Source: Arcanobacterium_A bovis (GTDB lineage: Bacteria > Actinomycetota > Actinomycetes > Actinomycetales > Actinomycetaceae). Taken from it: a stretch of 64,000 nucleotides of DNA. Below the pieces are notes generated by a model. It saw nothing but the letters and a program-made list of their open reading frames with translations. It made no database searches and had not been told where the DNA came from. Shown here piece by piece: positions 27,155 to 35,619 of this stretch (the first letter of the stretch is position 1; each line of letters opens with the position of its first letter). Both the position numbers and the translations under genes were made by a program. The DNA is taken from the NCBI RefSeq assembly GCF_042655305.1, contig NZ_JBHSLR010000009.1, one strand, 5' to 3'.

Positions 27155-28486
27155 TCAGACCTGACCGTCGCTAAATTCACCGAATTTTCGATTCTGCTTT
27201 TGGCGTTCGTTCATTGGCACCCAATCACGCTCAGCCGCACCGATGTACACCTGACGTGGGCGACCAATCTTTTGACTTGGGTCAAGAACAAGCTCGCGAT
27301 ATTGCGCAATCCAACCGGGGAGACGCCCAAGGGCGAACAGCGGCGTGAACATCTTGGTAGGGAATCCCATGGCTTTGTAGATAAGGCCAGTGTAGAAGTC
27401 CACGTTCGGGTAGAGACTGCGCTCAACGAAGTAGTCGTCCTCAAGAGCAGCTTGCTCCAGTTCACGCGCCATATCGAAGAGCTCTGAATCGCCATGGAGA
27501 CGGCCGAGAATATCGTCTGCCAGCCCCTTAACGATCTTCGCACGCGGATCGTAATTCTTATAAACGCGGTGTCCAAAGCCCATCAGCTTCACGTCATTGC
27601 GCTTGTCTTTAACCTGCTTCACAAAGCTGGCAATATCCAATTCCTGCTCGCGAATTTGGGAGAGCATATTGAGCACTGCTTCGTTCGCTCCACCATGCAA
27701 TGGTCCTGATAGAGCACCCACACCCGCGGCCACCGAAGCATACATATTGGCATGTGACGACCCTACGAGTCGCACTGTGGAGGTGGAACAATTCTGTTCG
27801 TGGTCTGCGTGCAAAATGAACAACTTATCGAGTGCATTCACAATGGTGGGATCGACGTCGTGCGTCTGATACGGCAAACCGAAGGTCATGCGAATGAAAT
27901 CTTCGGTATAAGACTTTGAAGCATCCGGATATAGCAAGGGCAAACCCGTAGCACGCTTCGAGGCGTAGGCAATCATCGTTGGCACTTTCGCCAAAAGCAG
28001 CACCGAAGCAAGATCGCGCTGGTATTCATCGTGAGGATTGAGGGTGTCCTCGTAATATGTGCCCAAGCCTGCAATGCCTGCCTGCAAGATAGACATCGGA
28101 TGTCCATGAGACGGGAAAGCGGTGAAGAACGATTTGAAATCCTCATGCAGCAAGGTGTGACGCTTGATGCGATGGATAAAGGCTGCTAGCGACGTAGCAT
28201 CGGGCAGCTCGCCGTAAATCAACAGGTATGCGACCTCAAGGAACGAGCAGTTCGCAGCGAGCTGCTCAATAGGATATCCACGATAACGAAGAATGCCTTG
28301 ACCGCCGTCGATATACGTAATTTCCGATTCGCACGATGCCGTGTTCGTAAACCCAGGATCGAGGGTGACTGTGCCGGTTTCTCCGAGCATCTGACCAATT
28401 TTGAAACCGTCGTTTCCTTCAACCGCCTTGACACGCTCAAGTTCGAGGGTCTTCCCATCGATGCTGAGCTGCGCGTTGTCTGCCAT
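27155..28486 (-). CDS. gltA: Citrate synthase
   Basis: A 443-residue enzyme of the bacterial type. Catalytic segments are visible: HADHEQNCSTSTVRLVGS, SGPLHGGANEAVLNML and MGFGHRVYKNYDPRA, carrying the His and Asp residues that condense oxaloacetate and acetyl-CoA. An N-terminal beta domain (about 60 residues) is typical of the NADH-sensitive longer form; regulation by NADH is not established. ATG at 28486 has a perfect AAGGAG. A 230-base upstream gap to dapC probably holds its promoter. It works with the isocitrate dehydrogenase at 53213 in the same pathway. Confidence 0.96.
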   Translation of the reverse strand: MADNAQLSIDGKTLELERVKAVEGNDGFKIGQMLGETGTVTLDPGFTNTASCESEITYIDGGQGILRYRGYPIEQLAANCSFLEVAYLLIYGELPDATSLAAFIHRIKRHTLLHEDFKSFFTAFPSHGHPMSILQAGIAGLGTYYEDTLNPHDEYQRDLASVLLLAKVPTMIAYASKRATGLPLLYPDASKSYTEDFIRMTFGLPYQTHDVDPTIVNALDKLFILHADHEQNCSTSTVRLVGSSHANMYASVAAGVGALSGPLHGGANEAVLNMLSQIREQELDIASFVKQVKDKRNDVKLMGFGHRVYKNYDPRAKIVKGLADDILGRLHGDSELFDMARELEQAALEDDYFVERSLYPNVDFYTGLIYKAMGFPTKMFTPLFALGRLPGWIAQYRELVLDPSQKIGRPRQVYIGAAERDWVPMNERQKQNRKFGEFSDGQV

Positions 28487-28719
28487 GTTGTCTCCTTATC
28501 GTTTCACAGACTCGTTATTTGCCGAGACCGTTCCTCACCGAACGCACTGTGTAACGTGTGCTACATTCCGAGACTACCTGATGTTGCACAAAAACACCTT
28601 ATGATTTCTTGATATCGAGATGATTTTTGAGCCAAAATTTCACTCAGCGAAATCCACAAATGCCACAATACAGCGAAATCTCACGAAAAACTTTATCCTC
28701 AGCCACGCAATAGCTGCAA

Positions 28720-29862
28720 TTATGCCTGCCGCGAAGTTTGAGCCAATGCTTGCGGTAACTCACGCAAGCGCAGTGTAGCGCTGGCGATATCGGCGTCGCT
28801 GGCAGTGAGCGAGATCCGAATATGCTTTTCACCTGCGGATCCATAGAAAGTGCCCGGAGCAACCACTATTCCGATCCGTGCAAAAGCCTCGGTCAAGGTC
28901 CACGCGTCACTACCTTCTGCGCTCGACACCCACAGGTAAAGACCGCCTACCGACGACGGATCGTTTTCCAAACCAGCAGCTTCTACCGCTGCCACCAGTT
29001 TTTCACGACGACGCCGATAAACCTCGCGTTGCACACGCACGTGTTCACTATCAGCAAGTGCAGCCACCATCGCCCGCTGCACCGGTATTGGCATCATAAA
29101 TCCAGCGTGTTTCCTCAGCTCCACAATCGGATCAACCAAACTCGGATCCCCCATCGCAAAGGCAGCGCGATAACCAGCCATATTGGATTGTTTCGACAGC
29201 GAATAAAGCGCGATCAATCCCCGAGAATCGCCACCGCAAACCCGCTCATCCAAGATCGAGGGCGCCTCATCAACGTCCCATATCAAAGCCGAATAGCACT
29301 CATCTGAAGCAATAACTACATTATGAGCGCGCGCCCAGGCAACAATCCGCACAAGCTGTTCCACATTGAGCACATGACCATCTGGATTACCAGGCGAGTT
29401 AAGCCAGAGTAGATCAATATCAGCAGGCCACTGAGCAGGATCGGAACTCGTATCCAAGGCAACCGCATCAGCTCCCGCGAGCCGCGCCCCGACGTCGTAC
29501 GTAGGATACGCGCAAAGCGGATACGCTACCTTATGAAGCGAATCCATACCAAGCATGGCAGGCAGCAGCGCTACCATCTCTTTTGAACCTAGGGTCGGGA
29601 GCACCGACATCTCGCAGTGAATATTGCGCTCACTCGCCCAACGCCGAATCGCTTCATGCAGCTGCGCAGAACCTACATTTGGCGGATAGCCGTGAGCATT
29701 CGCTGATTCGAGCAAGGCTTGTTGCACGCATTGGGGCACGTCGTCGACAGGAGTACCGATCGTTAGATCAACGATGCCGCCTGGATATAGAGCTGCGCGC
29801 TCACGAATCGGAACGAGAGTGTCCCAAGGAAAATCCGCGAGCGCGTCACCAAACAGAGCCAT
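28720..29862 (-). CDS. dapC: Succinyldiaminopimelate transaminase (DapC-like, class I/II aminotransferase)
   Basis: A 380-residue PLP enzyme: LWLNSPGNPDG, ASDECYSALIWD, and the Schiff-base lysine in YSLSKQSNMAGYR. The actinobacterial DapC family converts N-succinyl-2-amino-6-ketopimelate to succinyl-DAP in lysine and peptidoglycan synthesis. It follows fdxA by 6 bases, the conserved fdxA-dapC arrangement of actinobacteria, which supports the name. No clear ribosome site precedes ATG 29862, in line with coupling to fdxA. The substrate assignment rests on family and neighbour, not residues. Confidence 0.88.
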   Translation of the reverse strand: MALFGDALADFPWDTLVPIRERAALYPGGIVDLTIGTPVDDVPQCVQQALLESANAHGYPPNVGSAQLHEAIRRWASERNIHCEMSVLPTLGSKEMVALLPAMLGMDSLHKVAYPLCAYPTYDVGARLAGADAVALDTSSDPAQWPADIDLLWLNSPGNPDGHVLNVEQLVRIVAWARAHNVVIASDECYSALIWDVDEAPSILDERVCGGDSRGLIALYSLSKQSNMAGYRAAFAMGDPSLVDPIVELRKHAGFMMPIPVQRAMVAALADSEHVRVQREVYRRRREKLVAAVEAAGLENDPSSVGGLYLWVSSAEGSDAWTLTEAFARIGIVVAPGTFYGSAGEKHIRISLTASDADIASATLRLRELPQALAQTSRQA

Positions 29863-29868
29863 GAGCAG

Positions 29869-30192
29869 TTATTCGTTATTCTGCGGCGGCAACTTGGCAA
29901 TAATTGGGTGGTCACGATTGATGACGCCCAATTTGGCAGCGCCACCCGGTGAACCGAGCTCATCGAAAAACTCCACGTTCGCCTTGTAGTAATCAGACCA
30001 CTCATCGGGGAGATCGTCCTCGTAATAGATCGCCTCAACTGGGCAAACAGGCTCGCACGCGCCGCAATCAACACACTCATCTGGGTGGATATATAACGTG
30101 CGCTCCCCCTCATAGATACAATCGACTGGGCATTCGTCAACACAAGCGCGGTCTTTGAAATCAACACAGGGTTGCGCGATAATGTACGTCAC
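29869..30192 (-). CDS. fdxA: Seven-iron ferredoxin
   Basis: A 107-residue ferredoxin with cysteines in the 7Fe pattern: Cys9, Cys17, Cys21 and Cys25 in the first cluster region (CVDFKDRACVDECPVDC), then CVDCGACEPVCP. It carries one 3Fe-4S and one 4Fe-4S cluster and serves as a cytoplasmic electron carrier. GTG at 30192 has GGAG five bases upstream. It heads the fdxA-dapC pair. The acidic C-terminal extension is usual for actinobacterial FdxA. Confidence 0.96.
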   Translation of the reverse strand: MTYIIAQPCVDFKDRACVDECPVDCIYEGERTLYIHPDECVDCGACEPVCPVEAIYYEDDLPDEWSDYYKANVEFFDELGSPGGAAKLGVINRDHPIIAKLPPQNNE

Positions 30193-30249
30193 GTTATCTC
30201 CACATCTTTAAGGAATTACAGGGTTTCTTTAGTTCAAGTATCGTCTTTT

Positions 30250-30266
30250 TTGGCAGAAGTTGCCAA
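30250..30266. terminator. Short hairpin after the VanW gene
   Basis: TTGGCA (30250-30255) and TGCCAA (30261-30266) form a 6-bp stem with a 5-base loop. A T-run lies on the plus-strand left side, so it fits leftward transcription poorly. Weak candidate for ending the VanW transcript. Confidence 0.25.
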
Positions 30267-30281
30267 TAAATAGGACGGATC

Positions 30282-32096
30282 TCATTGGCACGTAGCGCCA
30301 TTTTGAGGGTTATAGCGCCAAGTGAGGGTGGAATCCTCGTGGATTTGACCGTTCAAACTGACTTTCCGCCCCACGGTGATCGTAAAGCCTGGATTGCCAG
30401 GGCCATAAGGCGTGCAATCTTTCTTCTTGTTCACCTCGGTGGTAGCCGGCACCAAATTCTGGCGCGGGCCGCTCCACACCTGCACGTCCCAGTGCTTCGA
30501 GGACCACAGCCGAGTCACCAACCGCCCATCAGCCACGTAGGAGTCCACCACAGCGCCGTAGGGCGTATTATTTTTCCAAATCATATTTATTTGCCCAGAC
30601 CACAGCGTTGATTCCAAGCCAGCAGGATAACGCGAATAGTACTGCGTATGTGGGCGATGCTCAACGTCCACCATACCGGCGCGATAGCCAACATTGAAGG
30701 TATTCGTTGAAAGCTGCGACAGACCCCCGCCCACTGCTTCCGAGCCAAAACCATCAACCAACACCCCAGAGCTGACGAAGCCCTGAGCAGTGGTAATCTC
30801 ACCAAGTAGCTGTTCTAGGTTGAAGTCTTCGCCCGGCTTAATCACGCGATTCGAGATCTTCTGGGAGCCTACCCGCAAGTTTGTGGTGCGAACTGGATCG
30901 GAGGTGATCGGCGTCGACATTTCCGATACCACTTCTTTCACGCCCAGCTTTTGAGCTTGCTCCGTGGTGAATTCCGGCTCGCCGTGCACAATCTGCGGCG
31001 TCACCGTGCGATCACTTCGCGTACCAATACTCAACAGATCTTGCGAGAGTTTGTCCAGATCAACGACTTCGCCAGGTTGAGATGGGATAACTGTAGGCGT
31101 GGTGTGATTGACGATCTCGATGCGCGCATCAACTGGATCTTTCAAAATTCCACCAGATTTGGTGCGCAAAAACTCTTTGAGTGGAGCTTTATTAATGCTC
31201 ACGGCGAGTTTTCCCGCTTTGGCATCAAACACCAAGAATCCGCCCAAATCTCGTGGTTCGAGATCCACAACTTTCTCCCGAATAAGCACCGAAATCGGTT
31301 TCGAAATCACTGGATCGACCTGATTTTTCACAAAATCTGCCAGCGCCTCATTGGTCACCTGCGGACTAACACTCTTGCTCGGAAGCGTCACTTTATCATC
31401 AGCTGCAAACCAGTGTTCTACCAGGTACGACGCCGCTTTCTCACGTTCAATTGCCACACCATTTTTCGCTGGTGTAGTTACAATACTTGCTTTGGAAGAA
31501 TCGAATTTGATGGTGGGCTCAACTGGATCAACTTTGAGTTGCGCAATTGCCCCGTCAAGCACTGAAGCCAATTTTTGATTATCCACCTGGGCAATCGCAG
31601 TGCTTTGCTGACCGCCAGTAAAATGCGCGATCATACGCGCTGGATTGAGCGAAAATCCAACGAGACGATTGAGCGAGGCATCGGCGTCAACACGCAACGA
31701 AAAGTCTGCCGGATTGAGGGAAACCGTTTTGGGTGAATCTTGAACTGTAACAGTGCGTGGCATCTGCGTGCGCGTTTGTAACTCCGACTCAAGTTTTGTT
31801 TTCGCTTCGTCTTTGGTGAGGCCACCCACCGGCACTCCAGACACCTCGGTATTGCTCGGAATACGAGCACCGAGGTAAAAAGCTAGTGCTACATAAGCGA
31901 GCATCAAAACAACGACTGTAGAGCTCAGACCAATAATCCAACGCTTGCGTGAGCGAGCCATGCGCGCCTTGTGTGCTTGATTCTCTTTGGCACGTTCTTC
32001 GTCCCAGTTCCAGTATTCTTTTGAACCGCTGGCCTGCGGCACGGCGCTAGACTCTGCAGATTGCGCCGAGATACGTGGGTTTTGCTCCTCAGACAC
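30282..32096 (-). CDS. VanW family membrane-anchored wall protein
   Basis: About 604 residues from GTG 32096, chosen because AAGGA precedes it; a longer frame to 32168 lacks a ribosome site and would overlap the upstream gene. It has a cytoplasmic tail, one helix (about 51-73), then repeated beta-rich regions with peptidoglycan-binding-like character (NTEVSGVPVGGLTKDEA) and a VanW domain (about 430-560: SNRVIKPGEDFNLEQLLG, GGGLSQLSTN). VanW proteins occur in vancomycin-resistance clusters and widely elsewhere; exact function is unknown. It probably acts at the cell wall. No resistance genes are nearby, so no resistance is implied. Confidence 0.85.
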   Translation of the reverse strand: MSEEQNPRISAQSAESSAVPQASGSKEYWNWDEERAKENQAHKARMARSRKRWIIGLSSTVVVLMLAYVALAFYLGARIPSNTEVSGVPVGGLTKDEAKTKLESELQTRTQMPRTVTVQDSPKTVSLNPADFSLRVDADASLNRLVGFSLNPARMIAHFTGGQQSTAIAQVDNQKLASVLDGAIAQLKVDPVEPTIKFDSSKASIVTTPAKNGVAIEREKAASYLVEHWFAADDKVTLPSKSVSPQVTNEALADFVKNQVDPVISKPISVLIREKVVDLEPRDLGGFLVFDAKAGKLAVSINKAPLKEFLRTKSGGILKDPVDARIEIVNHTTPTVIPSQPGEVVDLDKLSQDLLSIGTRSDRTVTPQIVHGEPEFTTEQAQKLGVKEVVSEMSTPITSDPVRTTNLRVGSQKISNRVIKPGEDFNLEQLLGEITTAQGFVSSGVLVDGFGSEAVGGGLSQLSTNTFNVGYRAGMVDVEHRPHTQYYSRYPAGLESTLWSGQINMIWKNNTPYGAVVDSYVADGRLVTRLWSSKHWDVQVWSGPRQNLVPATTEVNKKKDCTPYGPGNPGFTITVGRKVSLNGQIHEDSTLTWRYNPQNGATCQ

Positions 32097-32148
32097 AGTC
32101 TTCCTTTCTCGCAAACTAAGCTGGCTTCTCGCCAACTCAGCAAGGTGC

Positions 32149-32679
32149 TCAGATTTGTTTCGCCTCACCTTGTTTTGGCTCGATTGGCTCAGTACCAGCC
32201 CAATCGGTAGTGCCGGCTTCAGTAGCGCTCTCCCCTACTGAAACGTACTCGCCTGCAACTTGCTCCGCGGTAATTTGCTCGCTACCAACTCGCGTTGCCA
32301 CGGCGTCGTCGTCCACCCGCTGCGCAGAACGACGCCGGCGAATCACGTCCAAGCCAATCATCGTCGCGACGGAAAGCACCACCGAACCGAGAATCCAAGC
32401 GTGGGCGCGATAATCTTGTGCCAAGGTGAGCACATCGTTGCTCGGCGAAAAGAAAAACAGCAGTGCAGTAACCGAAAACATCGCAAGCACGTAAGCAAAA
32501 CTCGCCACGATTGCACCGATCTCGTAGGAAAACCACGTACCGGCCACCACGATAGCTCCAGCCAAAACTAAGCCACCCCACGGCAGAGTCCAGATCCCAG
32601 CCTGCACGATTGAACCAATCGCGCCGGTGATGGCACCCAGAACTAACCCGAGGAGAATTTGTACGGCAGTTTTCTGCAT
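32149..32679 (-). CDS. Four-helix membrane protein of unknown function
   Basis: A 176-residue protein with four predicted helices (about residues 6-26, 31-52, 55-76, 92-112) and a C-terminal acidic tail of about 60 residues. No known domain was recognised. ATG at 32679 has GGAG upstream. It lies between typA and the VanW gene, 30 bases after typA's stop, so all three may be one transcript. Confidence 0.7.
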   Translation of the reverse strand: MQKTAVQILLGLVLGAITGAIGSIVQAGIWTLPWGGLVLAGAIVVAGTWFSYEIGAIVASFAYVLAMFSVTALLFFFSPSNDVLTLAQDYRAHAWILGSVVLSVATMIGLDVIRRRRSAQRVDDDAVATRVGSEQITAEQVAGEYVSVGESATEAGTTDWAGTEPIEPKQGEAKQI

Positions 32680-32709
32680 CTGCTCAGCTCCCAGCTTCAG
32701 TTGATAGAT

Positions 32710-34635
32710 TTATGCGCGCGCAGCCCGCTTGCGACGTGCAGCTTCGCGCAGACGATCTGTTGTATTCAAGATTACCTTGCGAATACGCACAGTTTCAGGG
32801 GTAACTTCGATACATTCGTCCTCAGCAGCAAATTCTATCGATTCTTCGAGAGTGAGCTGACGGCTCGCTTGGAGTGTTTCAAATACATCGGCAGTGGACG
32901 AACGCATATTGGTCATTTCTTTAGCTTTGACGACGTTCACTTCCATATCCTCGTTGCGCGGATTTTCGCCAACAACTTGGCCTTCGTATGTTTCATCACC
33001 TGGTGTAACAAAGAATGTGCCACGATCTTCAAGGCGTTGCAGGGAGAACGCAGTGATCTGTCCTGCACGGTCTGAAACGAGCGATCCCGTGGTGCGAGAT
33101 TCAATATCTCCTGCCCACGGCTGATAGCCCTCGGAGATCGACGCCGCGATACCGGTGCCGCGCGTCTGGGTGAGGAATTGCGTGCGGAATCCGATCATGC
33201 CGCGAGAGGGCAACAAAAACTCCATCCGTACCCAGCCGGTACCGTGGTTAGACATAGTCGTCATTTGACCTTTTCGCGCCGCCATGAGCTGCGTAACTGC
33301 GCCGAGGTACTCCTCGGGTACGTCGATTGTGGCGCGCTCCCACGGCTCAAAAACTTTGCCGTCAATAATCTTCTTGACCACTTGCGGCTTACCAACCGTG
33401 AGTTCAAAGCCCTCACGACGCATAGTTTCCACTAAAATCGCGAGCGCTAATTCGCCGCGATCTTGGACTTCCCAAGCGTCCGGGCGGTCGGTAGGTAGCA
33501 CGCGGATAGACACGTTTCCAACCAGTTCTTGTGTCAAACGATCGCGCACTTGACGTGCAGTAAGCTTATGGCCTTTCACTTTGCCAGCTAGTGGCGACGT
33601 GTTGATGCCGATGGTCATGGAAATCGCTGGGTCGTCAACATGAATGGGCGGCATCGGAAGCGGATTTTCCAGATCAACGAGAGTTTGCCCAATGGTAATA
33701 TTTGGGATTCCAGCAATTGCCACAATATCGCCTGGACCAGCAGTTTCAGCAGGCTTGCGCTCGAGACCATCAGTTCGCAACAATTCCGTCACGTGCACGC
33801 GTTCAAGCTTCGACTCAGGGCCGTCCATCAAGCCTACCCACGAGTTCTTCTTCAGCTCGCCCGAGTAGACGCGCACGAGCGCCAAGCGGCCTAGGAATGG
33901 TGAGGCATCGAGGTTAGTCACCTGCGCGACGAGCGGTGCGGCGTCGTCGTACGTAGGTGCAGGAATATATTCCAAGATAGCTCGGAACAGCGGTTCCAGA
34001 TTTGGATTCGCAGGCAAATCGCCGTCGGCAGGTTGCTCCGTATCGGCATGTCCAGCCTTTGCAGCAGCATAAATAGTTGGGATTTCGAGAATCCGATCGA
34101 GGTCAAGACCGTCTACGTCCTCAATATCGGCAGCAAGGTTCAAAAGCAGGTCTTGAGTTTCGGAAACTACCTCATCAATGCGGGCGTCGGGGCGATCTAC
34201 TTTGTTGATCACTGGGATCACCGGCAGATTAGCTTCCAAGGCTTTGCGCAAGACGAAACGAGTTTGCGGAAGCGGGCCTTCCGAAGCATCGACAAGTAGC
34301 ACCACGCCGTCCACCATCGACAGGCCGCGTTCCACTTCGCCCGAAAAATCCGCGTGGCCAGGAGTGTCGATCACGTTAATGACCACGCCCTCCGGTGCAC
34401 CAAATTCGGCAGCTGACGGGCCAGTGTAAGTAATAGCCGTGTTCTTAGCCAAGATGGTGATGCCTTTTTCGCGCTCCAAATCACCGGAATCCATAACGCG
34501 CTCGCCGGTTTTCTCCACCGTTGCACGCTGGTCAAAAGCACCGCCCTGCCAGAGCATGGCGTCCACCAAGGTGGTCTTTCCGTGGTCAACGTGGGCTACG
34601 ATGGCAACATTTCGCAGGCTGTTGCGTACGGTCAT
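32710..34635 (-). CDS. typA: TypA/BipA translational GTPase
   Basis: A 641-residue ribosome-binding GTPase from ATG 34635; a longer frame to 34749 has an N-terminus without similarity to the family. G1 AHVDHGKTTL, G3 DTPGHADF and G4 NKVD are all present, followed by elongation-factor-like domains and the BipA-specific C-terminus. It acts on the ribosome, in 50S assembly and stress response in other bacteria. The start is MTVRNSLRN, as in orthologues. It is divergent from the PH-domain gene. Confidence 0.96.
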   Translation of the reverse strand: MTVRNSLRNVAIVAHVDHGKTTLVDAMLWQGGAFDQRATVEKTGERVMDSGDLEREKGITILAKNTAITYTGPSAAEFGAPEGVVINVIDTPGHADFSGEVERGLSMVDGVVLLVDASEGPLPQTRFVLRKALEANLPVIPVINKVDRPDARIDEVVSETQDLLLNLAADIEDVDGLDLDRILEIPTIYAAAKAGHADTEQPADGDLPANPNLEPLFRAILEYIPAPTYDDAAPLVAQVTNLDASPFLGRLALVRVYSGELKKNSWVGLMDGPESKLERVHVTELLRTDGLERKPAETAGPGDIVAIAGIPNITIGQTLVDLENPLPMPPIHVDDPAISMTIGINTSPLAGKVKGHKLTARQVRDRLTQELVGNVSIRVLPTDRPDAWEVQDRGELALAILVETMRREGFELTVGKPQVVKKIIDGKVFEPWERATIDVPEEYLGAVTQLMAARKGQMTTMSNHGTGWVRMEFLLPSRGMIGFRTQFLTQTRGTGIAASISEGYQPWAGDIESRTTGSLVSDRAGQITAFSLQRLEDRGTFFVTPGDETYEGQVVGENPRNEDMEVNVVKAKEMTNMRSSTADVFETLQASRQLTLEESIEFAAEDECIEVTPETVRIRKVILNTTDRLREAARRKRAARA

Positions 34636-34921
34636 ATGTGTATTCTCATTTCTTTGATACTTGCGCGTCAGTACCGCGTCAGTGCTTCGGTGGGTCTGAA
34701 CTAGCGCCAATCGCATATAAATCGACACAAGCTGGGCAGACCAGGGCACTTAATACAAAATCTCGAAAACGTTGCGCGAAAGTGCCAGCGTGGAAATCCT
34801 ACGCTGTTTCGCACGCACACAACTATACGAATCCCCGAAGTGCGAGCGAAAGAACACTACCCGCGGAGAAAAACAGGCCCCAAATTTCACCCCGAGCCAC
34901 GAAATTTGTAAGAATCAAACC

Positions 34922-35572
34922 ATGACCTATGTTTTGCGTGGAAAAGGCACCCAGCTCTATGGCTATGCGCTACTTGCACTAGCTGTGATTATTACTGGCG
35001 GTTCTGCCGCCCACGGCGGCTGGGGCGAAGCACTCTATGCGCTACCAGTCTCGGCGTGTGTGGCAAGTCTAGCCTGGCTCGCCTACGGCAATCCCCGCAC
35101 TGAGGTCGGCACGCAAGGGCTGCGAATCGTCAATCTGATGCGCATCTTCGACGTGCCGTGGGCAGACCTCGACTACGTAGAAAACCGCTGGGGTCTTGTT
35201 GTTCGAACGAAGTCCAGGCGGCCAATTTCTGCGTGGTCTATCCCCTCGCGAGCTGGAGTTTTCGAAAACTCGGTACGCGAAGCGAAACAGGTGGAACAGG
35301 ATGTCACCTGGGATCACGACGACGGCGCCCGCGTTCCGTTGATCGTATCGGTGCGTCGCGCCGTCCTTATTATCGAAAACCGTCATCTCGCTCTCAAAGC
35401 TGAGAAGAAACATAACGGTGCCCGCTCGAACCTTACGAACAAGACGGCATTTGATACCGCTAATACCGTGCCAGGCGATGGGACGCTCACAACGACTCGT
35501 TTCAACGTCCTTCCCTTGGCGGCACTAGCTGGATCACTAGCGCTCACCGCAGGATTGTGGCTATCGCTATAG
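34922..35572 (+). CDS. Actinobacterial membrane protein with PH-like domain
   Basis: A 216-residue protein from ATG 34922, the start at which similarity-like hydrophobic sequence begins; a longer frame from 34772 adds an unlikely charged leader. Two helices (about 12-31, 36-53) precede a small beta-rich domain (TQGLRIVNLMRIFDVPWADLDYVE), the pattern of bacterial PH-like domain membrane proteins, and one more helix ends it. Function unknown. It converges on the ABC exporter genes and is divergent from typA. Confidence 0.65.
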   Translation: MTYVLRGKGTQLYGYALLALAVIITGGSAAHGGWGEALYALPVSACVASLAWLAYGNPRTEVGTQGLRIVNLMRIFDVPWADLDYVENRWGLVVRTKSRRPISAWSIPSRAGVFENSVREAKQVEQDVTWDHDDGARVPLIVSVRRAVLIIENRHLALKAEKKHNGARSNLTNKTAFDTANTVPGDGTLTTTRFNVLPLAALAGSLALTAGLWLSL

Positions 35573-35597
35573 CCTTCTGTAACCTTGCTCTTCTGGA

Positions 35598-35615
35598 AGT
35601 GTCACTTGAGACACT
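35598..35615. terminator. Short hairpin between convergent PH-domain and ABC exporter genes
   Basis: AGTGTC (35598-35603) and GACACT (35610-35615) make a 6-bp stem with a 6-base loop in a 47-base gap between converging genes. No long U-run is visible. Confidence 0.3.
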
Positions 35616-35619
35616 GCGA

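Noticed and set aside
28600..28630. Sequence near 28613 resembling TATCGAGATG of the dispersed repeat
   Set aside because: Only about ten bases match, too short to separate from chance; a similar short match occurs at 12126.
30951..31565. 204-codon plus-strand frame
   Set aside because: Antisense to the VanW gene and rich in atypical residues; a shadow frame.
30282..32096. VanW protein as evidence of vancomycin resistance
   Set aside because: VanW proteins are widespread; no ligase or dehydrogenase of a van cluster is in the window.
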